From Pythium myriotylum (taxonomy: Eukaryota; Oomycota; Peronosporomycetes; Pythiales; Pythiaceae), in NCBI GenBank assembly GCA_023091665.1, contig JALJCQ010000017.1:124001-188000 (forward strand): a stretch of 64,000 nt of DNA, written 5' to 3'. Shown here one piece after another: positions 39,709-50,228 of the stretch (position 1 is its first letter; each line of letters opens with the position of its first letter). Both the position numbers and the translations under genes were made by a program. The notes below the pieces were generated by a model that did no database searches, was not told the DNA's origin, and worked only from the letters and a program-made list of their open reading frames with translations.

Positions 39709-41694
39709 ATGAAGATTATCGTCGCGACTGCTGCCGCTGTCGGGGCCTGCCTGGTCATAACTGCTGACCACGCCAGTGCTGCTCTCCCACCAGACGTCAC
39801 GGCGTTGATGGATTTGTCTGTCGACCCCTGTGACGATTTTTACCAGTACGCATGCGGAGGCTGGATGAAAAACGCAACAATCCCAGATGGCATTGACCGG
39901 GTCCGCTTTCTATACGATCAGCTGGCTGATCTGGCGACAGACGAGATTAACGAGGTTCTGGAGGCGAGACACCCGATCCTCGGTGAGTTCTACGACTCGT
40001 GTCTCGATACGAAGAAAACTGCGACGACGAATGGAAACAAGCCTATTCAAGCGGCCTTATCCAAGATCGAAAGTGTGTCGTCCAAGCTCGAGCTGGCAAA
40101 GTTGGCGGGTGAATTTGGCACGCAGGGGACGTGGCTATTCACAAGCTTCAACTTCGCAAATGATGACCGCGACCCACGATGGAACGCATTCCTCGCTGAG
40201 TCAATTGGCTCCCCGCTTTCAGAAGTGCCCAAAGACAAGGTAAATGCCGCGAGCAAGTACATTCTAACGACACTCAAGCTCGGTGGAGTCAAGGTTCCTG
40301 GTGACGGGAAGCAGGTGGCCACGTCGATCTTGGACATCAACCGCATCTTTGTGGACGTTTCACCAGCTGTTACAGGTCCGGATGCTCAAAAGGACATGCT
40401 ACGACTCAAAGAAGCCGAAAATCGGTTTCCTCTAAGCTTCAAGGCGATTGCTGATGGCGCGCAAGTCCGCAGCAAGAGTGCAATTAAAGATGACTCGGTT
40501 ATATTCATCAACTCGCTTTCATTTTTCACCGCAGTCGAGAGCAAGATTTGGAACGCCAAGTCGCTCGATGAGATCAAGTTCTTCTTCCTCTTCGTGTACA
40601 TCAACCAGTTCGCCAACTACCTGGGTGATGAGTTTATTGCAAACGAGAATGAGTATTGGGGACCTCCGGACGACCGTGTGGTGCGATGCAGACGAGCTGT
40701 CTGGGAGCTCCTACCGGACTTGATTAACGAGTACTATTTCAAGAAGGCGCTTGGTACCCAGACCCAACACTACGTCAAGGAAATGGCGCAAACTCTCAAC
40801 TACCAGATGATCGACTTCATCTCAAAGCAGAGCTGGATCTCGTCTTCTGCACGTACCGAAGCTCAGAAGAAACTGCAGAACGTGGTCACTCTGGTGGGAA
40901 AGCAAGACCAACCTGTATCGTATCCACTCAAGCTCAAGTCTGACACGCTTGTGGACAATTTCAGGGCGGTGATTCAGTACAAGTTCCACATCGGACTCCA
41001 AGGTTTGGGGAGTCTTGTCGATCGCACTGCGTGGAACGGCGCACCAGGAGATACGAGTGTGTGCTTCGCACCAAGTCTGGTCCAATTGACTGTGACAACG
41101 GGCATGCTGCAGGCTCCATTCTTTAGCTCCGGCTATCACATTGCACGCCAGTACGGAGGACTTGCTGCTACACTCAGCGCTGTGACGGCCGCGGCAATCG
41201 GTCCTGAAGGTGTCACATACGACAGTAACGGTGCGAAGCGTGACTGGCTCAACCAACAAGACAAGCAACATTTCAAGAAACGGTTCGACTGCTTCCGTGA
41301 TCAGTACAGTCAGTACGAAGTGCACGGCAGCAATGGAAATGCCCTCGGTCATGTCAACGGCAGCTTAACGCTTGACTCGGCAGTGAGCGACGACAGTGGC
41401 ATCCGCTTCGGCTTTCGCGGACTGCAGCAGTTTCTCGCAAAGAACCCGAACACCCCATCCCAAGGTCTCACGCCTGATGAGATCAACCGCTTGTTCTTCA
41501 TTGCTGCTGGTCAGCAGTGGTGCGCAAAGTCCACAGACGCGGATCTCGCGGATCTTCTGAAGAATGACCCCCACGCGCCACCTGCGGCTCGCGTCAATGT
41601 GGTTTTGGGCAACAATGACGACTTTGCCAAGGTCTTCAATTGCAAGGCGGGTGCTAAGATGAACCCGATCAAGAAGTGTGGTGTTTGGCAATGA
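39709..41694 (+). CDS. Secreted M13 pseudopeptidase, gene 5 (zinc site lost)
   Basis: 661 aa, intact frame, the same length as gene 2. Signal peptide from ATG 39709 (MKIIVATAAAVGACLVITAD); the upstream in-frame extension is 5' UTR. N-domain DPCDDFYQYACGGW and C-terminus CGVWQ are conserved. The HExxH position reads AVTAA (about residues 490-494), the third ligand is Ser in LDSAVSDDSG, and NAxY reads SVCF. The protein therefore cannot bind zinc in the M13 manner. Its similarity to gene 2 and its clean frame suggest a retained non-enzymatic role outside the cell. Confidence 0.88.
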   Translation: MKIIVATAAAVGACLVITADHASAALPPDVTALMDLSVDPCDDFYQYACGGWMKNATIPDGIDRVRFLYDQLADLATDEINEVLEARHPILGEFYDSCLDTKKTATTNGNKPIQAALSKIESVSSKLELAKLAGEFGTQGTWLFTSFNFANDDRDPRWNAFLAESIGSPLSEVPKDKVNAASKYILTTLKLGGVKVPGDGKQVATSILDINRIFVDVSPAVTGPDAQKDMLRLKEAENRFPLSFKAIADGAQVRSKSAIKDDSVIFINSLSFFTAVESKIWNAKSLDEIKFFFLFVYINQFANYLGDEFIANENEYWGPPDDRVVRCRRAVWELLPDLINEYYFKKALGTQTQHYVKEMAQTLNYQMIDFISKQSWISSSARTEAQKKLQNVVTLVGKQDQPVSYPLKLKSDTLVDNFRAVIQYKFHIGLQGLGSLVDRTAWNGAPGDTSVCFAPSLVQLTVTTGMLQAPFFSSGYHIARQYGGLAATLSAVTAAAIGPEGVTYDSNGAKRDWLNQQDKQHFKKRFDCFRDQYSQYEVHGSNGNALGHVNGSLTLDSAVSDDSGIRFGFRGLQQFLAKNPNTPSQGLTPDEINRLFFIAAGQQWCAKSTDADLADLLKNDPHAPPAARVNVVLGNNDDFAKVFNCKAGAKMNPIKKCGVWQ

Positions 41695-41710
41695 CAACCT
41701 TTCACCTCCG

Positions 41711-41712
41711 CA

Positions 41713-41743
<31 letters not shown>

Positions 41744-41748
41744 GCGCG
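41711..41748. repeat. (CA)n(CG)n microsatellite
   Basis: About nine CA units run directly into ten CG units, 17 bp after the stop of M13 gene 5. Alternating purine-pyrimidine tracts of this kind can adopt Z-DNA. Confidence 0.9.
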
Positions 41749-42061
41749 ATAGGCATCCAGCATAGGTTTGGACTATCTTTTTACATATTCCATCGGTTGC
41801 TGTCGTCATGGTACTCCCGGTGACGTTAACAAGGATAGCACGATTCGAGGATGAGTTGGAGGAATTCAATACATTGTGGATCCCTTTGCATATGCCTTGC
41901 TTACTGAAGTTTGACAATTTTTGTGCCACATTCAAAAGCGTTGAGGTCATACTGAACCTGCGTACAAAACTTGCGCCACAATTTTTCTCACTGAGGCAGC
42001 TGTCTATACGCATAGTCGCACGGAAACCATACCTCTCCTGTCACGCTCGGAATTCACACAG

Positions 42062-44523
42062 CTACCACACGAGGCACTTCTTGGCCGGGTTCATCTTGCT
42101 CCCACTCTTGCACTGGAACGCTTCGGCGAAGTCCGGGCTGTTGCTGACGAAACCGTTGACACGAACAGCAGGAGGAGCGTTCGAGTCACTCTGCAGGCGG
42201 TTCAGCATGTCCGCGTCCGTGGATTTGGTGCAGAGTTGCTGGCCCGCAGCCAAAAAGAATAGCTGACTGATCTCGTCCGATGACATATCTTTCGAGGCAT
42301 TTGGGTTCCTCGAGAGAAATTTCTGGAGGCCTTGGTACGCGATCGCAACTGTTGGTTTCCGAGGAAGCGCAGCGAACGCGGAAATGGTGGTTTCCGGGCT
42401 ATGAGAGAAACGACTCCGCCAACGGCTACACGATCTCCGCCGGCACCATCTCAGCTGCTTCCTCCCCAACTCCGAGAATAACTGCTCGACGCGGCTATTC
42501 ATGGCCGCCGACAAGATCTCGACGTAGGTGTGAGGTTTTCATCCTGCCGGCTCCCGGCCGGATAAGGTTTTCCCTCACGTAGGAGTAGTTAGGTTGGGCA
42601 GCTTCATTCGCGGTTTTGCCAAGCAGAGCCGACATCCAACGAGCCGAAGCTCCTCGCTCATCTGCCAGCTTCACCTCCAGGCTCGGTCGCGCTCGCTGAA
42701 AACCCACCCTCCACATCCCTGGACTGGCCTCTACGAGCCTTCGCTCGACTCACCGGGAGATTCCTCTCGCTCCGACTCTCCGAGTCCGGCATAATCTGTG
42801 AATGGACTGCTCATTTGCCCCACGCTCGTTTCTCGATGAAGGACGGAAAGCCACCATTGTCGCCAATATTCGAGTCTACCGTCGCATTTCCGTCGACATG
42901 ACCGAGAAGCTTGCCATTTTCTCCGCGAACAGTGTATTGACTGTACTGGTCACGAAGGCACTGGACGCGCTTGTCGAAGGCTTGGCCGTCAACCTTTGAG
43001 AAGATGGGTTTAGCGTCCCCATTGCTGTTGAGCATCACTCCCTGAGTGTCGAAACCGTTGTGAATCAGGCCACCGATGGTCGTGCCGAGACCACCGTAGT
43101 TCTGAGCTGGGTGGAGACCGGAGCCGACGAGGGGCGGCTGCAACGTAGCGGTCGGGAGTAAGATCGTGTTTAAAGACGGCATGAAGCTCGGTTCCACAGT
43201 GCCGGGAGAACCAGTCCACAGGGATCTGTCAATTGGCTTATCCACCGTGTCTATGCCCTGCGAGAACTTGTACCTCACAATGGTCTTGAAGTTGGACACG
43301 ATTGATTCGGCCTTGAGGGTGAAAGGGAGCGTGACGGCCGCGGACTGCTTGCCGACAAGTATTTGTAATCTCTCGAGTTTCTTCTTGGCTTCAGCTCGAG
43401 CCGGTGCTGTAAGCCATGACTACTTGCGAACCGTGCCCGACATGCTGTGCTTGATTGTGTCCACGATGCGCTGCACGAACTGCTGACCGGGTGGTCCGAG
43501 GGCCTTCTTAAAGTAGTATTCGTTTAGCAAGCCTTCCAGAAGCAGAAACACCACTCTTTGACACCGCGCTTCTAGATCGTCTTGGCCTGAGTAGGCTACT
43601 TCGTTCGCGTTGAAGTCGGGACCAAGGTAGCTCGCGAACTGGTTGATGTGGATAAGCATAAAATAGTGCTTGGTCTGCTCGAGCGATTTGACGTTCCAGA
43701 TCTGCTTTTCGATCTGCTCGAAGTACTTCAGCGTGTTGAAGAACACGTTTGTCGAGGATTTAAGCGATCCCTTTGTGGCCACGCCTGCACCGGTAACCAT
43801 AGCTTTGAATGCGATCGGGAAGCGGACGAGCGCGTCCTTGTACTGTAGGTATTCAACAGCTTGAGCCTCTTCGTCGGTTGGTATCAGGCTGTTGACGATG
43901 TTGCTGATGTCAATGATTGATTTAGCAAAAGCGTTCGTGTCCGCCGGCATCTGCACGCCTGCAAGCTTGAACGCTGTGACAATGTACGTTGTCGTCGCCG
44001 CGATCGAATCATTTGTCACCTGCGACAATGGCGATGGACTTGGCTGGGCTGCGATGCCATTCAGCTTGGGGTTGAGCCCGTTGAAGACAAAGTTGAGATT
44101 CGTGAAGAGTCACGTGCCCTGCGTACCAAACTCGCCAGCGAGCGCTGCCAGCTCGCCCTTGGACGTGACTTTCTGGATGCGTGCGAGGGCGTCTTGGACG
44201 GGTTTGAAATTGATCTTGCCAGCGGCCTCGGAGGTGTCCATACACGACGAAAAGAGCTCTCCGATCATAGGCGGCTTCGAGGCAATCACATTGTTGATTG
44301 TCTCTTGGGCATCATTGCTGAGGGAGTCGTCCGCGTACCGCACGCGATCGATCCCCTCCGGAATCGTGGTCTTCTTGAGCCAGCTTCCGCAAGAGTACTG
44401 GTAGAAATCCTCGCACGGGTCGACCGCAGAATCTATCAGAGCAGTCACGGCTGGCGGAAGCGCGCCATCGGCTTTGGAGGCGACGAGAAAGCCAAGAATA
44501 GTAGTAGCGACGATGGTCTTCAT
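42062..44523 (-). pseudogene. M13 pseudogene, gene 6, broken by two stops and an insertion
   Basis: Reading from ATG 44523 (signal peptide MKTIVATTILGFLVASKADG) the M13 frame is interrupted by TGA near 44110 where Trp is expected, by TAG near 43420 where Gln is usual, and by an insertion of about 500 bp at 42350-42849, after which the frame changes. The C-terminus CLVW is still present at 42062. The zinc site was also lost: HExxH reads GLIHN and the third ligand is Ser (VDSNIGDNGG). NIGDNGG is closer to active members than the DDSG of genes 2, 4 and 5, so this is a separate branch of the inactive group. No product is expected. Confidence 0.88.
42350..42849. mobile_element. ~500-bp insertion of unknown type in M13 gene 6
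   Basis: It separates the NGG of the third-ligand motif from the following VAIAYQGL. It is GC-rich, codes for nothing recognisable and holds a hairpin at about 42529-42580 (GTGAGG...CCTCAC). Its ends carry short inverted matches (GGTTTCCG left, CGGAAAGCC right), so a small TIR element is possible. Boundaries are inferred from protein alignment and may be off by several bases. Confidence 0.5.
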
Positions 44524-44548
44524 CCTCTCTGGAGGTGAGCAAGACTCG

Positions 44549-44564
44549 GGTAAACGAGAAGTGT
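44549..44564 (-). promoter_or_regulatory. Initiator-like motif of M13 gene 6
   Basis: Minus strand ACACTTCTCGTTTACC, 25 bp before the old ATG; a decayed form of the motif before genes 2, 4 and 5. Confidence 0.35.
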
Positions 44565-45266
44565 GGCAAAAACGCCTACCCTGTCGAGTCAGTCATTGCC
44601 GCGTGGAGGCATCCACTTCGGGTTGCCTAAGTTGAGATGAGACCCTAGAACAACTGGCTGGTGGATAATGGGTGGCGGCGTGGAACGGCACCCACGATGG
44701 ATGAGCGCCCAATACTCGGGAGGCTGCTGACCAACATCTGTGCTTCCGAGTTCCCGGAAAATCGGCTGTGTCCTTCTCTCTATTATAGCTGGCGCGACAT
44801 GATTACAAGAAGCCTTCAACAAGACTTAAAGAGCTTAAAGGAAAATATCTTGGCACCTATTGGATCGCTCTGTTGATGACAAACTGTGCTGAATATCGTT
44901 GAAGACCCCGCCACCCCTACAACATGAGGACGAGAAGGAAGAGGATGTGTTCAGCGCAATCAACGGTTGCTGGGACTCTCTGCATTCCATCATTATCGAG
45001 GGTTAACTTGGAGAGTAAGCTCCCCAGAGCTAGCCAATAACTCGAGCATGAGTTGGCAAATCTCTAAGCGCAGTCAGATATCCAAAACAGTAAAACAGTC
45101 TCAGCGGCTTTAGTGAGCAGAGAGCTGGCGACGTCTCCATGCCTGTGACAAGCGTTATTCAGCACTACGAGTCGCCTCTTACGTTTTGCCTAATTCCTGC
45201 TAATCTCAAATCGTTGAGTCTCCAGCTCGCAACAGCTCCATATTTGGGCTTACGCTAGTTGCTGTC
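44565..45266. other. Intergenic between M13 gene 6 and the second gypsy element
   Basis: No gene or element recognised. Confidence 0.35.
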
Positions 45267-45509
45267 TGTAGTAGGTCCAAGGTAACAACAACACTATTCG
45301 GGAAGCTGGCGGCTTCCTGGGATCTCTTCTTGTATTCCTTCTTCTTGGTATTATCCAGTCTCCCTAGTTCTCTTGCCGACGAGGGCAACCCCAATAGGTG
45401 CCCCTTGGCGTCCTCGACCAGGTCAGCCTATCACTAGCCAGCTCAGCTGTGGGTATCGGCCCACAGCTCGGTGAGTGGGCCAAGTCTTGCTCGTCCTCAG
45501 CCCACTACA
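45267..45509 (-). repeat. 3' LTR of the second gypsy element
   Basis: Contains a short hairpin AGCTGTGGG/CCCACAGCT at about 45443-45466, perhaps linked to RNA 3' end formation. Confidence 0.95.
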
Positions 45510-45541
45510 CCGCCCTTCCAAGACTTGACCACCAAACGTGC

Positions 45542-48500
45542 TTAGTCTAGCTGATTTGTGTGCCTCAGGAACTTTTCATCGTCAACCGTTGCTGCATAAG
45601 CCCTTATCATAGCTGGAATGTCCTTAGTCAACGAGCTAAGCGATTCCCACGAGTCCTCGATGGGTTCGAGTCCTCTCCATGATACGAGAAGCTCATACTC
45701 TTTCTTGGCCTTGTTCCAGCGATGTTCAAGAAGCTTGTCAACAGTCATGACCGTTCCCTGCGCGGCCACGTGCTCGCAAATCTTTTCCGTCACCTCAAAG
45801 CTTTGGTCAGCGTAGAACTTCAACCTTGAGGCATGCACATTCGTTTCTGCGCCACTCACTAGGTGTCGAACTCGGAATGAGTTTTCATCAGCACTAACGA
45901 TCTGGTATGGGCCAACCCAAGTGACCAACAAGGTGTCGAAATGCTTTTCATCGACCCTTGATCTCAGTACATAATCACCCACATCAAAATTGGCCTTGAC
46001 TGCAAATCGTTGGTTACGTTCATTTCTTGTCGCCTGGCCTTGTCGTTGATCAGCAATCGCTTGATGCATCTTCATCGCACTCTCACGCAGCTCCTCAACT
46101 TTCTTCTTGATCTGCTGAGGCTGCTGGCCGATGTCGACAAGTTTCTTGAGACGCGCATCCACCACGAAGTCAAGTGGAGAAGCCGCCGGTAGTACACAGA
46201 AAGCTTCAACAGGGGCTTGATTCCCCAACGAGGGCACAGGTGTGTGGTTCAGGGTCGCTCGAAGCACAGGAACAAAGTAAGTCCAGTCGCGAATATCCAC
46301 TTTGAACTCGAGGCACATCGCCCGTAGCACCTGCTTGATATCTCTATTCAGTCGCTCGATCGAGCCGTTCGTCCATGGAGAGTAGGCTATCGTCAGGTTT
46401 TGGTCTGCCCCAAGCCGCTGACTGATCTCTTTTAGGACTTCATTCTTGAAATGAGATGCACTATCACTGATCCATACTCGAGGAGCACCGAATCTGCTAT
46501 GCCAATCAAGTATGGCCTCGGCTGATATCGTGCTTGTCGGTGTTGTACACGGAACTAACTCGCAGTAATGAGTTGCATCGTCTTTGAGCACAAGTAGGTA
46601 TGCATAGTTACCATACGACTTGCCAAGATGGACAAAGTCCCAGTGCAGCGCTTCATTCCGTTCTTGGCTTCTGTAGGTCTCGCTCCATGGTCGACGGATC
46701 ATCCTCCCCCCTTTCACATGCTTGCATAGCAAGCAATTGGTGAGGAAACTATCGACACGCTTCCGCAGGTTCGCGATCCAGAAGCGGCGCTGTAGCACAG
46801 TCATCAAAGCATCGCGTCCTCGATGGCCTTGAGGACCGCAGTGTGCTATGACCAAAAGCCGATATAGTAGCGAACGAGCCGAATCTGGGATCCAAACACG
46901 ATCTTCGTTGCATAAGAGTCCGTTCTCATCACGTCTGAGATGTCTAGGAAAGTTCACGCCTTCATGCTCTTGAGCCAAGCGCAATGATTCTATTGTTGGC
47001 CATTCAAAGGTTCCATCTTCGAAGGGCCGCAGCGTTCGAAGATGGGAGTTATTCTCGGCAACTCCCGGGCCCATCTCGTCTGCAAAGGTCACTCGTGCAC
47101 GCTTGCGCTGGAGCCTCTTGATCGCCACATCACCACGTCGATCACTGCCCGCCCAGCGTGAAACCATATCTGCCCAAACATTTTTCGTGCCTTCGATATG
47201 CTCGATCGCATAGCGGTATTCCATGAGCTTCATCGACCATCTGAGCAGCTTGCATCTAACATGCTTCTTTACCTCCAGACCCGGCGCGAACACATGAATC
47301 AAGTTTCTGTGGTCACAGAACATTTTGAACCCTTTCGGTCTCAGGAGGATGTAGCTCAGTTTGTCGCACGCCGTTATGATTGGGTACGCTTCTTTTTCTA
47401 TGACGCTCCAATTCTTCTGAGCACCAGTAAATGATCCCCCCATGCAAATCAGTAACTCGTGTTCTTGATCTTGCACCCCCAGGTTCACCTTCCAGTTGAC
47501 AACCTGTGTCACGATCAGGGACCACCCAACGTCTGACGCATCCGTCAGCAAGCAAGTCTCGGCCTCCGGCTTTGGAAATGCCAGAGTCGCCGCATCCGAC
47601 AGGCCGAGCTTCACTTGCTCGAACGCATCCTGTTCTTCGCGAGATAATGTAATTGGTATCCTCGAGGCCACGCGTTTGGTACGTTTCTTAGACTCAGCAA
47701 GTGCAGCATCCAACTTGTCCTGGAGCGGTCTCACTTTTCTCGCGTAATCGATGATTGCATTTCTCATCCAATTTGTTGAACAGATGAACTGTTGGAGTTC
47801 ACCCGCATTGCTAGGATATGGTAAGTTCGTGAGGGCCGCGATGCGAGATGGATCATGTCTGACCCCCGCGCCATTTATGAGCTTTCCACACCACTTTACT
47901 TCTGTCTTGTAGACACAAGACTTCATCACACTCAGCTTAAAACCGAACTTGTCCACCAGCTCGAAAAGAGTCTGCAGCTTCTCGAGGAACGTGTCGATAT
48001 CCTTCGCATACAAAAGCAAGTCATCGATCCATACTAAGAGATGTTGATAGAGAAGTGGAGCAAAGCAGCGCTCCATCGTAGCTTGAAAGAATAACGCTGC
48101 ATCCGAGCATCCCTGTGGAACCCGCCTTGGAGTGTAAACTTTACGATGAGTCATGTACGACAAAATCTCCTGTGAGTCTTTGTCAAGTGGAAGTTGCCAA
48201 TAGCCTTTTATGAAATCAAAAAGGCCAAAACAAACGGCACCCATCACTCGCTCGAGGTCGACGTCCAGGTTGGGCATTGTCCCTGCCAGCGGTTCAACCT
48301 GCAGGTTTGTGGGCTTATAGTCAGTTGTTTGACGGTACTCTCCACATCCTGACTTCTTCACAGGTAACGCTGGACAAGCCCAGCGTGATTGAGGGTTCTC
48401 GTAAACCCAGCCCATTGCCACCAATTTGGCGTTGAAGTCTTCGAGAAATTTCTGGAGTTCGGGTGAGTACTTCCTCGCCTTGCACTTGTACGGGGTCGCA

Positions 48501-49168
48501 TTCTTCTTCAATCTGACCTTGAGCGGCTCCACACGCGCAGGTGGATCATTCCCCAACTTAACGCGCCAGATATCATACATGCAAATAATGGTGCGTAAGC
48601 GGTCTTTCTTTTCTATTGGAAACCCTTCTTCTATCGCACGCTTGATCATATCTTCGATTGCGACATCAATCTCCTCCTTATTGTGCTTTTCGCTGATTGT
48701 AGGATCTTCCATCGTATCGTCTCCATCCACGTTGGACGGTGAGGCGAGCATCTCAAGCTGCCGGTCCACATCAATTCCCAACATCCCGAGCACGTCTTTC
48801 CCCAAGAGGAACTCGCCTCCTCCGTCTATCACCAAACATTCAACAGACTGCTGGATATTCACTGGTCCAGCAGCGGTACGCAACGCAAGCTTCAAATAAA
48901 CAGTCTCAGTAACCGACATCGTCCGTCCACCAGCCAATCTGCAGTCAATCGGTTGCAACAAGAACTTCGTCCTCAAGGTACTATCCAGACTCTTCAACTT
49001 GTTTACATCCTGCTGGCCAATGCACGATTTGTAGGCACCGCTGTCAGCACAACACGCAAGTTCTAGCACCCCGTTCACAGTGATCAGGGGCTGGCTAGAG
49101 GGTAGGCACTCCCTAATCCGTCGAATCTTGGCGTTGCCTCCCTTGCTCACGCTGATCCCGTTTTGCAC
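45542..49168 (-). CDS. pol polyprotein of the second gypsy element
   Basis: About 1208 codons. Domains in order: aspartic protease (CADSGAYKS), RT with the catalytic box VWIDDLLLYA, RNase H (LLTDASDVGW), integrase with an HHCC finger (HCGPQGHRG, then CLLCKH) and a D-D-E core (HWDFVHLGKS, WISDSASHFKN, GSIERLNRD), and a C-terminal chromodomain (LLEHRWNKAKKEYELLVSWR), which in chromoviruses directs insertion to marked chromatin. All catalytic residues are present. The frame is +1 relative to gag and has no ATG at its start, so it is probably made by +1 frameshifting within the roughly 80-nt overlap before the gag stop. Confidence 0.93.
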   Translation of the reverse strand: MQNGISVSKGGNAKIRRIRECLPSSQPLITVNGVLELACCADSGAYKSCIGQQDVNKLKSLDSTLRTKFLLQPIDCRLAGGRTMSVTETVYLKLALRTAAGPVNIQQSVECLVIDGGGEFLLGKDVLGMLGIDVDRQLEMLASPSNVDGDDTMEDPTISEKHNKEEIDVAIEDMIKRAIEEGFPIEKKDRLRTIICMYDIWRVKLGNDPPARVEPLKVRLKKNATPYKCKARKYSPELQKFLEDFNAKLVAMGWVYENPQSRWACPALPVKKSGCGEYRQTTDYKPTNLQVEPLAGTMPNLDVDLERVMGAVCFGLFDFIKGYWQLPLDKDSQEILSYMTHRKVYTPRRVPQGCSDAALFFQATMERCFAPLLYQHLLVWIDDLLLYAKDIDTFLEKLQTLFELVDKFGFKLSVMKSCVYKTEVKWCGKLINGAGVRHDPSRIAALTNLPYPSNAGELQQFICSTNWMRNAIIDYARKVRPLQDKLDAALAESKKRTKRVASRIPITLSREEQDAFEQVKLGLSDAATLAFPKPEAETCLLTDASDVGWSLIVTQVVNWKVNLGVQDQEHELLICMGGSFTGAQKNWSVIEKEAYPIITACDKLSYILLRPKGFKMFCDHRNLIHVFAPGLEVKKHVRCKLLRWSMKLMEYRYAIEHIEGTKNVWADMVSRWAGSDRRGDVAIKRLQRKRARVTFADEMGPGVAENNSHLRTLRPFEDGTFEWPTIESLRLAQEHEGVNFPRHLRRDENGLLCNEDRVWIPDSARSLLYRLLVIAHCGPQGHRGRDALMTVLQRRFWIANLRKRVDSFLTNCLLCKHVKGGRMIRRPWSETYRSQERNEALHWDFVHLGKSYGNYAYLLVLKDDATHYCELVPCTTPTSTISAEAILDWHSRFGAPRVWISDSASHFKNEVLKEISQRLGADQNLTIAYSPWTNGSIERLNRDIKQVLRAMCLEFKVDIRDWTYFVPVLRATLNHTPVPSLGNQAPVEAFCVLPAASPLDFVVDARLKKLVDIGQQPQQIKKKVEELRESAMKMHQAIADQRQGQATRNERNQRFAVKANFDVGDYVLRSRVDEKHFDTLLVTWVGPYQIVSADENSFRVRHLVSGAETNVHASRLKFYADQSFEVTEKICEHVAAQGTVMTVDKLLEHRWNKAKKEYELLVSWRGLEPIEDSWESLSSLTKDIPAMIRAYAATVDDEKFLRHTNQLD

Positions 49169-50216
49169 TCCACACCTTCTTCTTCGCTGACTTCTTCAGC
49201 TTGGCGCAGTTCAGGAGAGAATGATTGCCACCACAACCATAGCAACCGTTCGAGTGCAGGGTACCATCCCAATGCGATCGACTACTCTCAGACTTGGACT
49301 CGGGTACATCACCAAGGTTCACATTCTGAACGACCCGACTCGACTCCTGACCATCACCCCGACGGCCTTTGCCTCGGACACCCTTGCCTGTATTCGTGCC
49401 ATTCAACCGTTGGCGCTTGGTGCTCGGGGAGTCATCATCTGATCCATTCGTGCGCTTCAGCCGACGCAACACTTGGTCTTCTTTTGCCTGCTCCAGGGCG
49501 AGCTTCAGAATCAACTGGAAGAGAGCGGGTACGTTGCCTTTCGGGTTGCTATCGTGGAAATCCAACTCATTTTTAACCCGCTTCTGAAGTTTATCTGGCA
49601 GACACTTGATGAGGATCTTGCATTTCTTCTCATCCTTGCCTCGAAACAACGACATCAAGCCGTTCGTGCGAATGATGCTATTGCACGAATGAAAGTAATC
49701 CGTCACCATCGCTTTGACATCAGAGGTAGTCTTGTCAATCTTCAACTCTCGGAGGAAAAGCTCCTCAATGTCCGGCAACATCTGATTCTTAAATGTTTCG
49801 ACCGTTGTCTTAATCCAGTCCCACAGAAATTCATCCGTGAGCTCACTCTTGTCAACATTCCACTCGACCTCGCATAGCGTATCAAGGTACGCCTCGTCAA
49901 ATGAGTTTCGCACGCTGACCATCAGGGAGTCAACAGACTCGCCTGAGTTCTTGCATCTTGCTCTGATCGTCTCCTCGTATTCCAAACGTAGATCCAACCA
50001 GCGTGTGAGACCATCATGCGAAAAATTATCGAGTTTTGGGGCAGCCATGAACGTGATGTCTGGCTTCGTGATGGCGTTTGGCGAGTTTGTCGTGAGCCTC
50101 GCGCACGCGTTGAGGGCGTATTCGCTGTCGAGCTTGCCATGGTCTTCGCTCCAACGACAGCCTCTTCTTGATCGATCTTCTTGTTGAGCCTCGGTAGTTG
50201 CGCACAGGCAAACCAC
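49113..50216 (-). CDS. gag protein of the second gypsy element
   Basis: 367 aa. The middle is a helical capsid-like region (FLWDWIKTTVETFKNQ, CLPDKLQKRVKNEL). A basic, low-complexity stretch follows, then one zinc knuckle CYGCGGNHSLLNC, with spacing C-x2-C-x3-H-x4-C that is one residue shorter than the common CCHC. A basic tail ends at TAG (49113). The first ATG, 50216, is only 13 bp inside the 5' LTR. An ATG farther in (MAAPKLDNF) could be used instead. Confidence 0.85.
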   Translation of the reverse strand: MVCLCATTEAQQEDRSRRGCRWSEDHGKLDSEYALNACARLTTNSPNAITKPDITFMAAPKLDNFSHDGLTRWLDLRLEYEETIRARCKNSGESVDSLMVSVRNSFDEAYLDTLCEVEWNVDKSELTDEFLWDWIKTTVETFKNQMLPDIEELFLRELKIDKTTSDVKAMVTDYFHSCNSIIRTNGLMSLFRGKDEKKCKILIKCLPDKLQKRVKNELDFHDSNPKGNVPALFQLILKLALEQAKEDQVLRRLKRTNGSDDDSPSTKRQRLNGTNTGKGVRGKGRRGDGQESSRVVQNVNLGDVPESKSESSRSHWDGTLHSNGCYGCGGNHSLLNCAKLKKSAKKKVWSAKRDQREQGRQRQDSTD

Positions 50217-50228
50217 TAAAGCTAGCTT

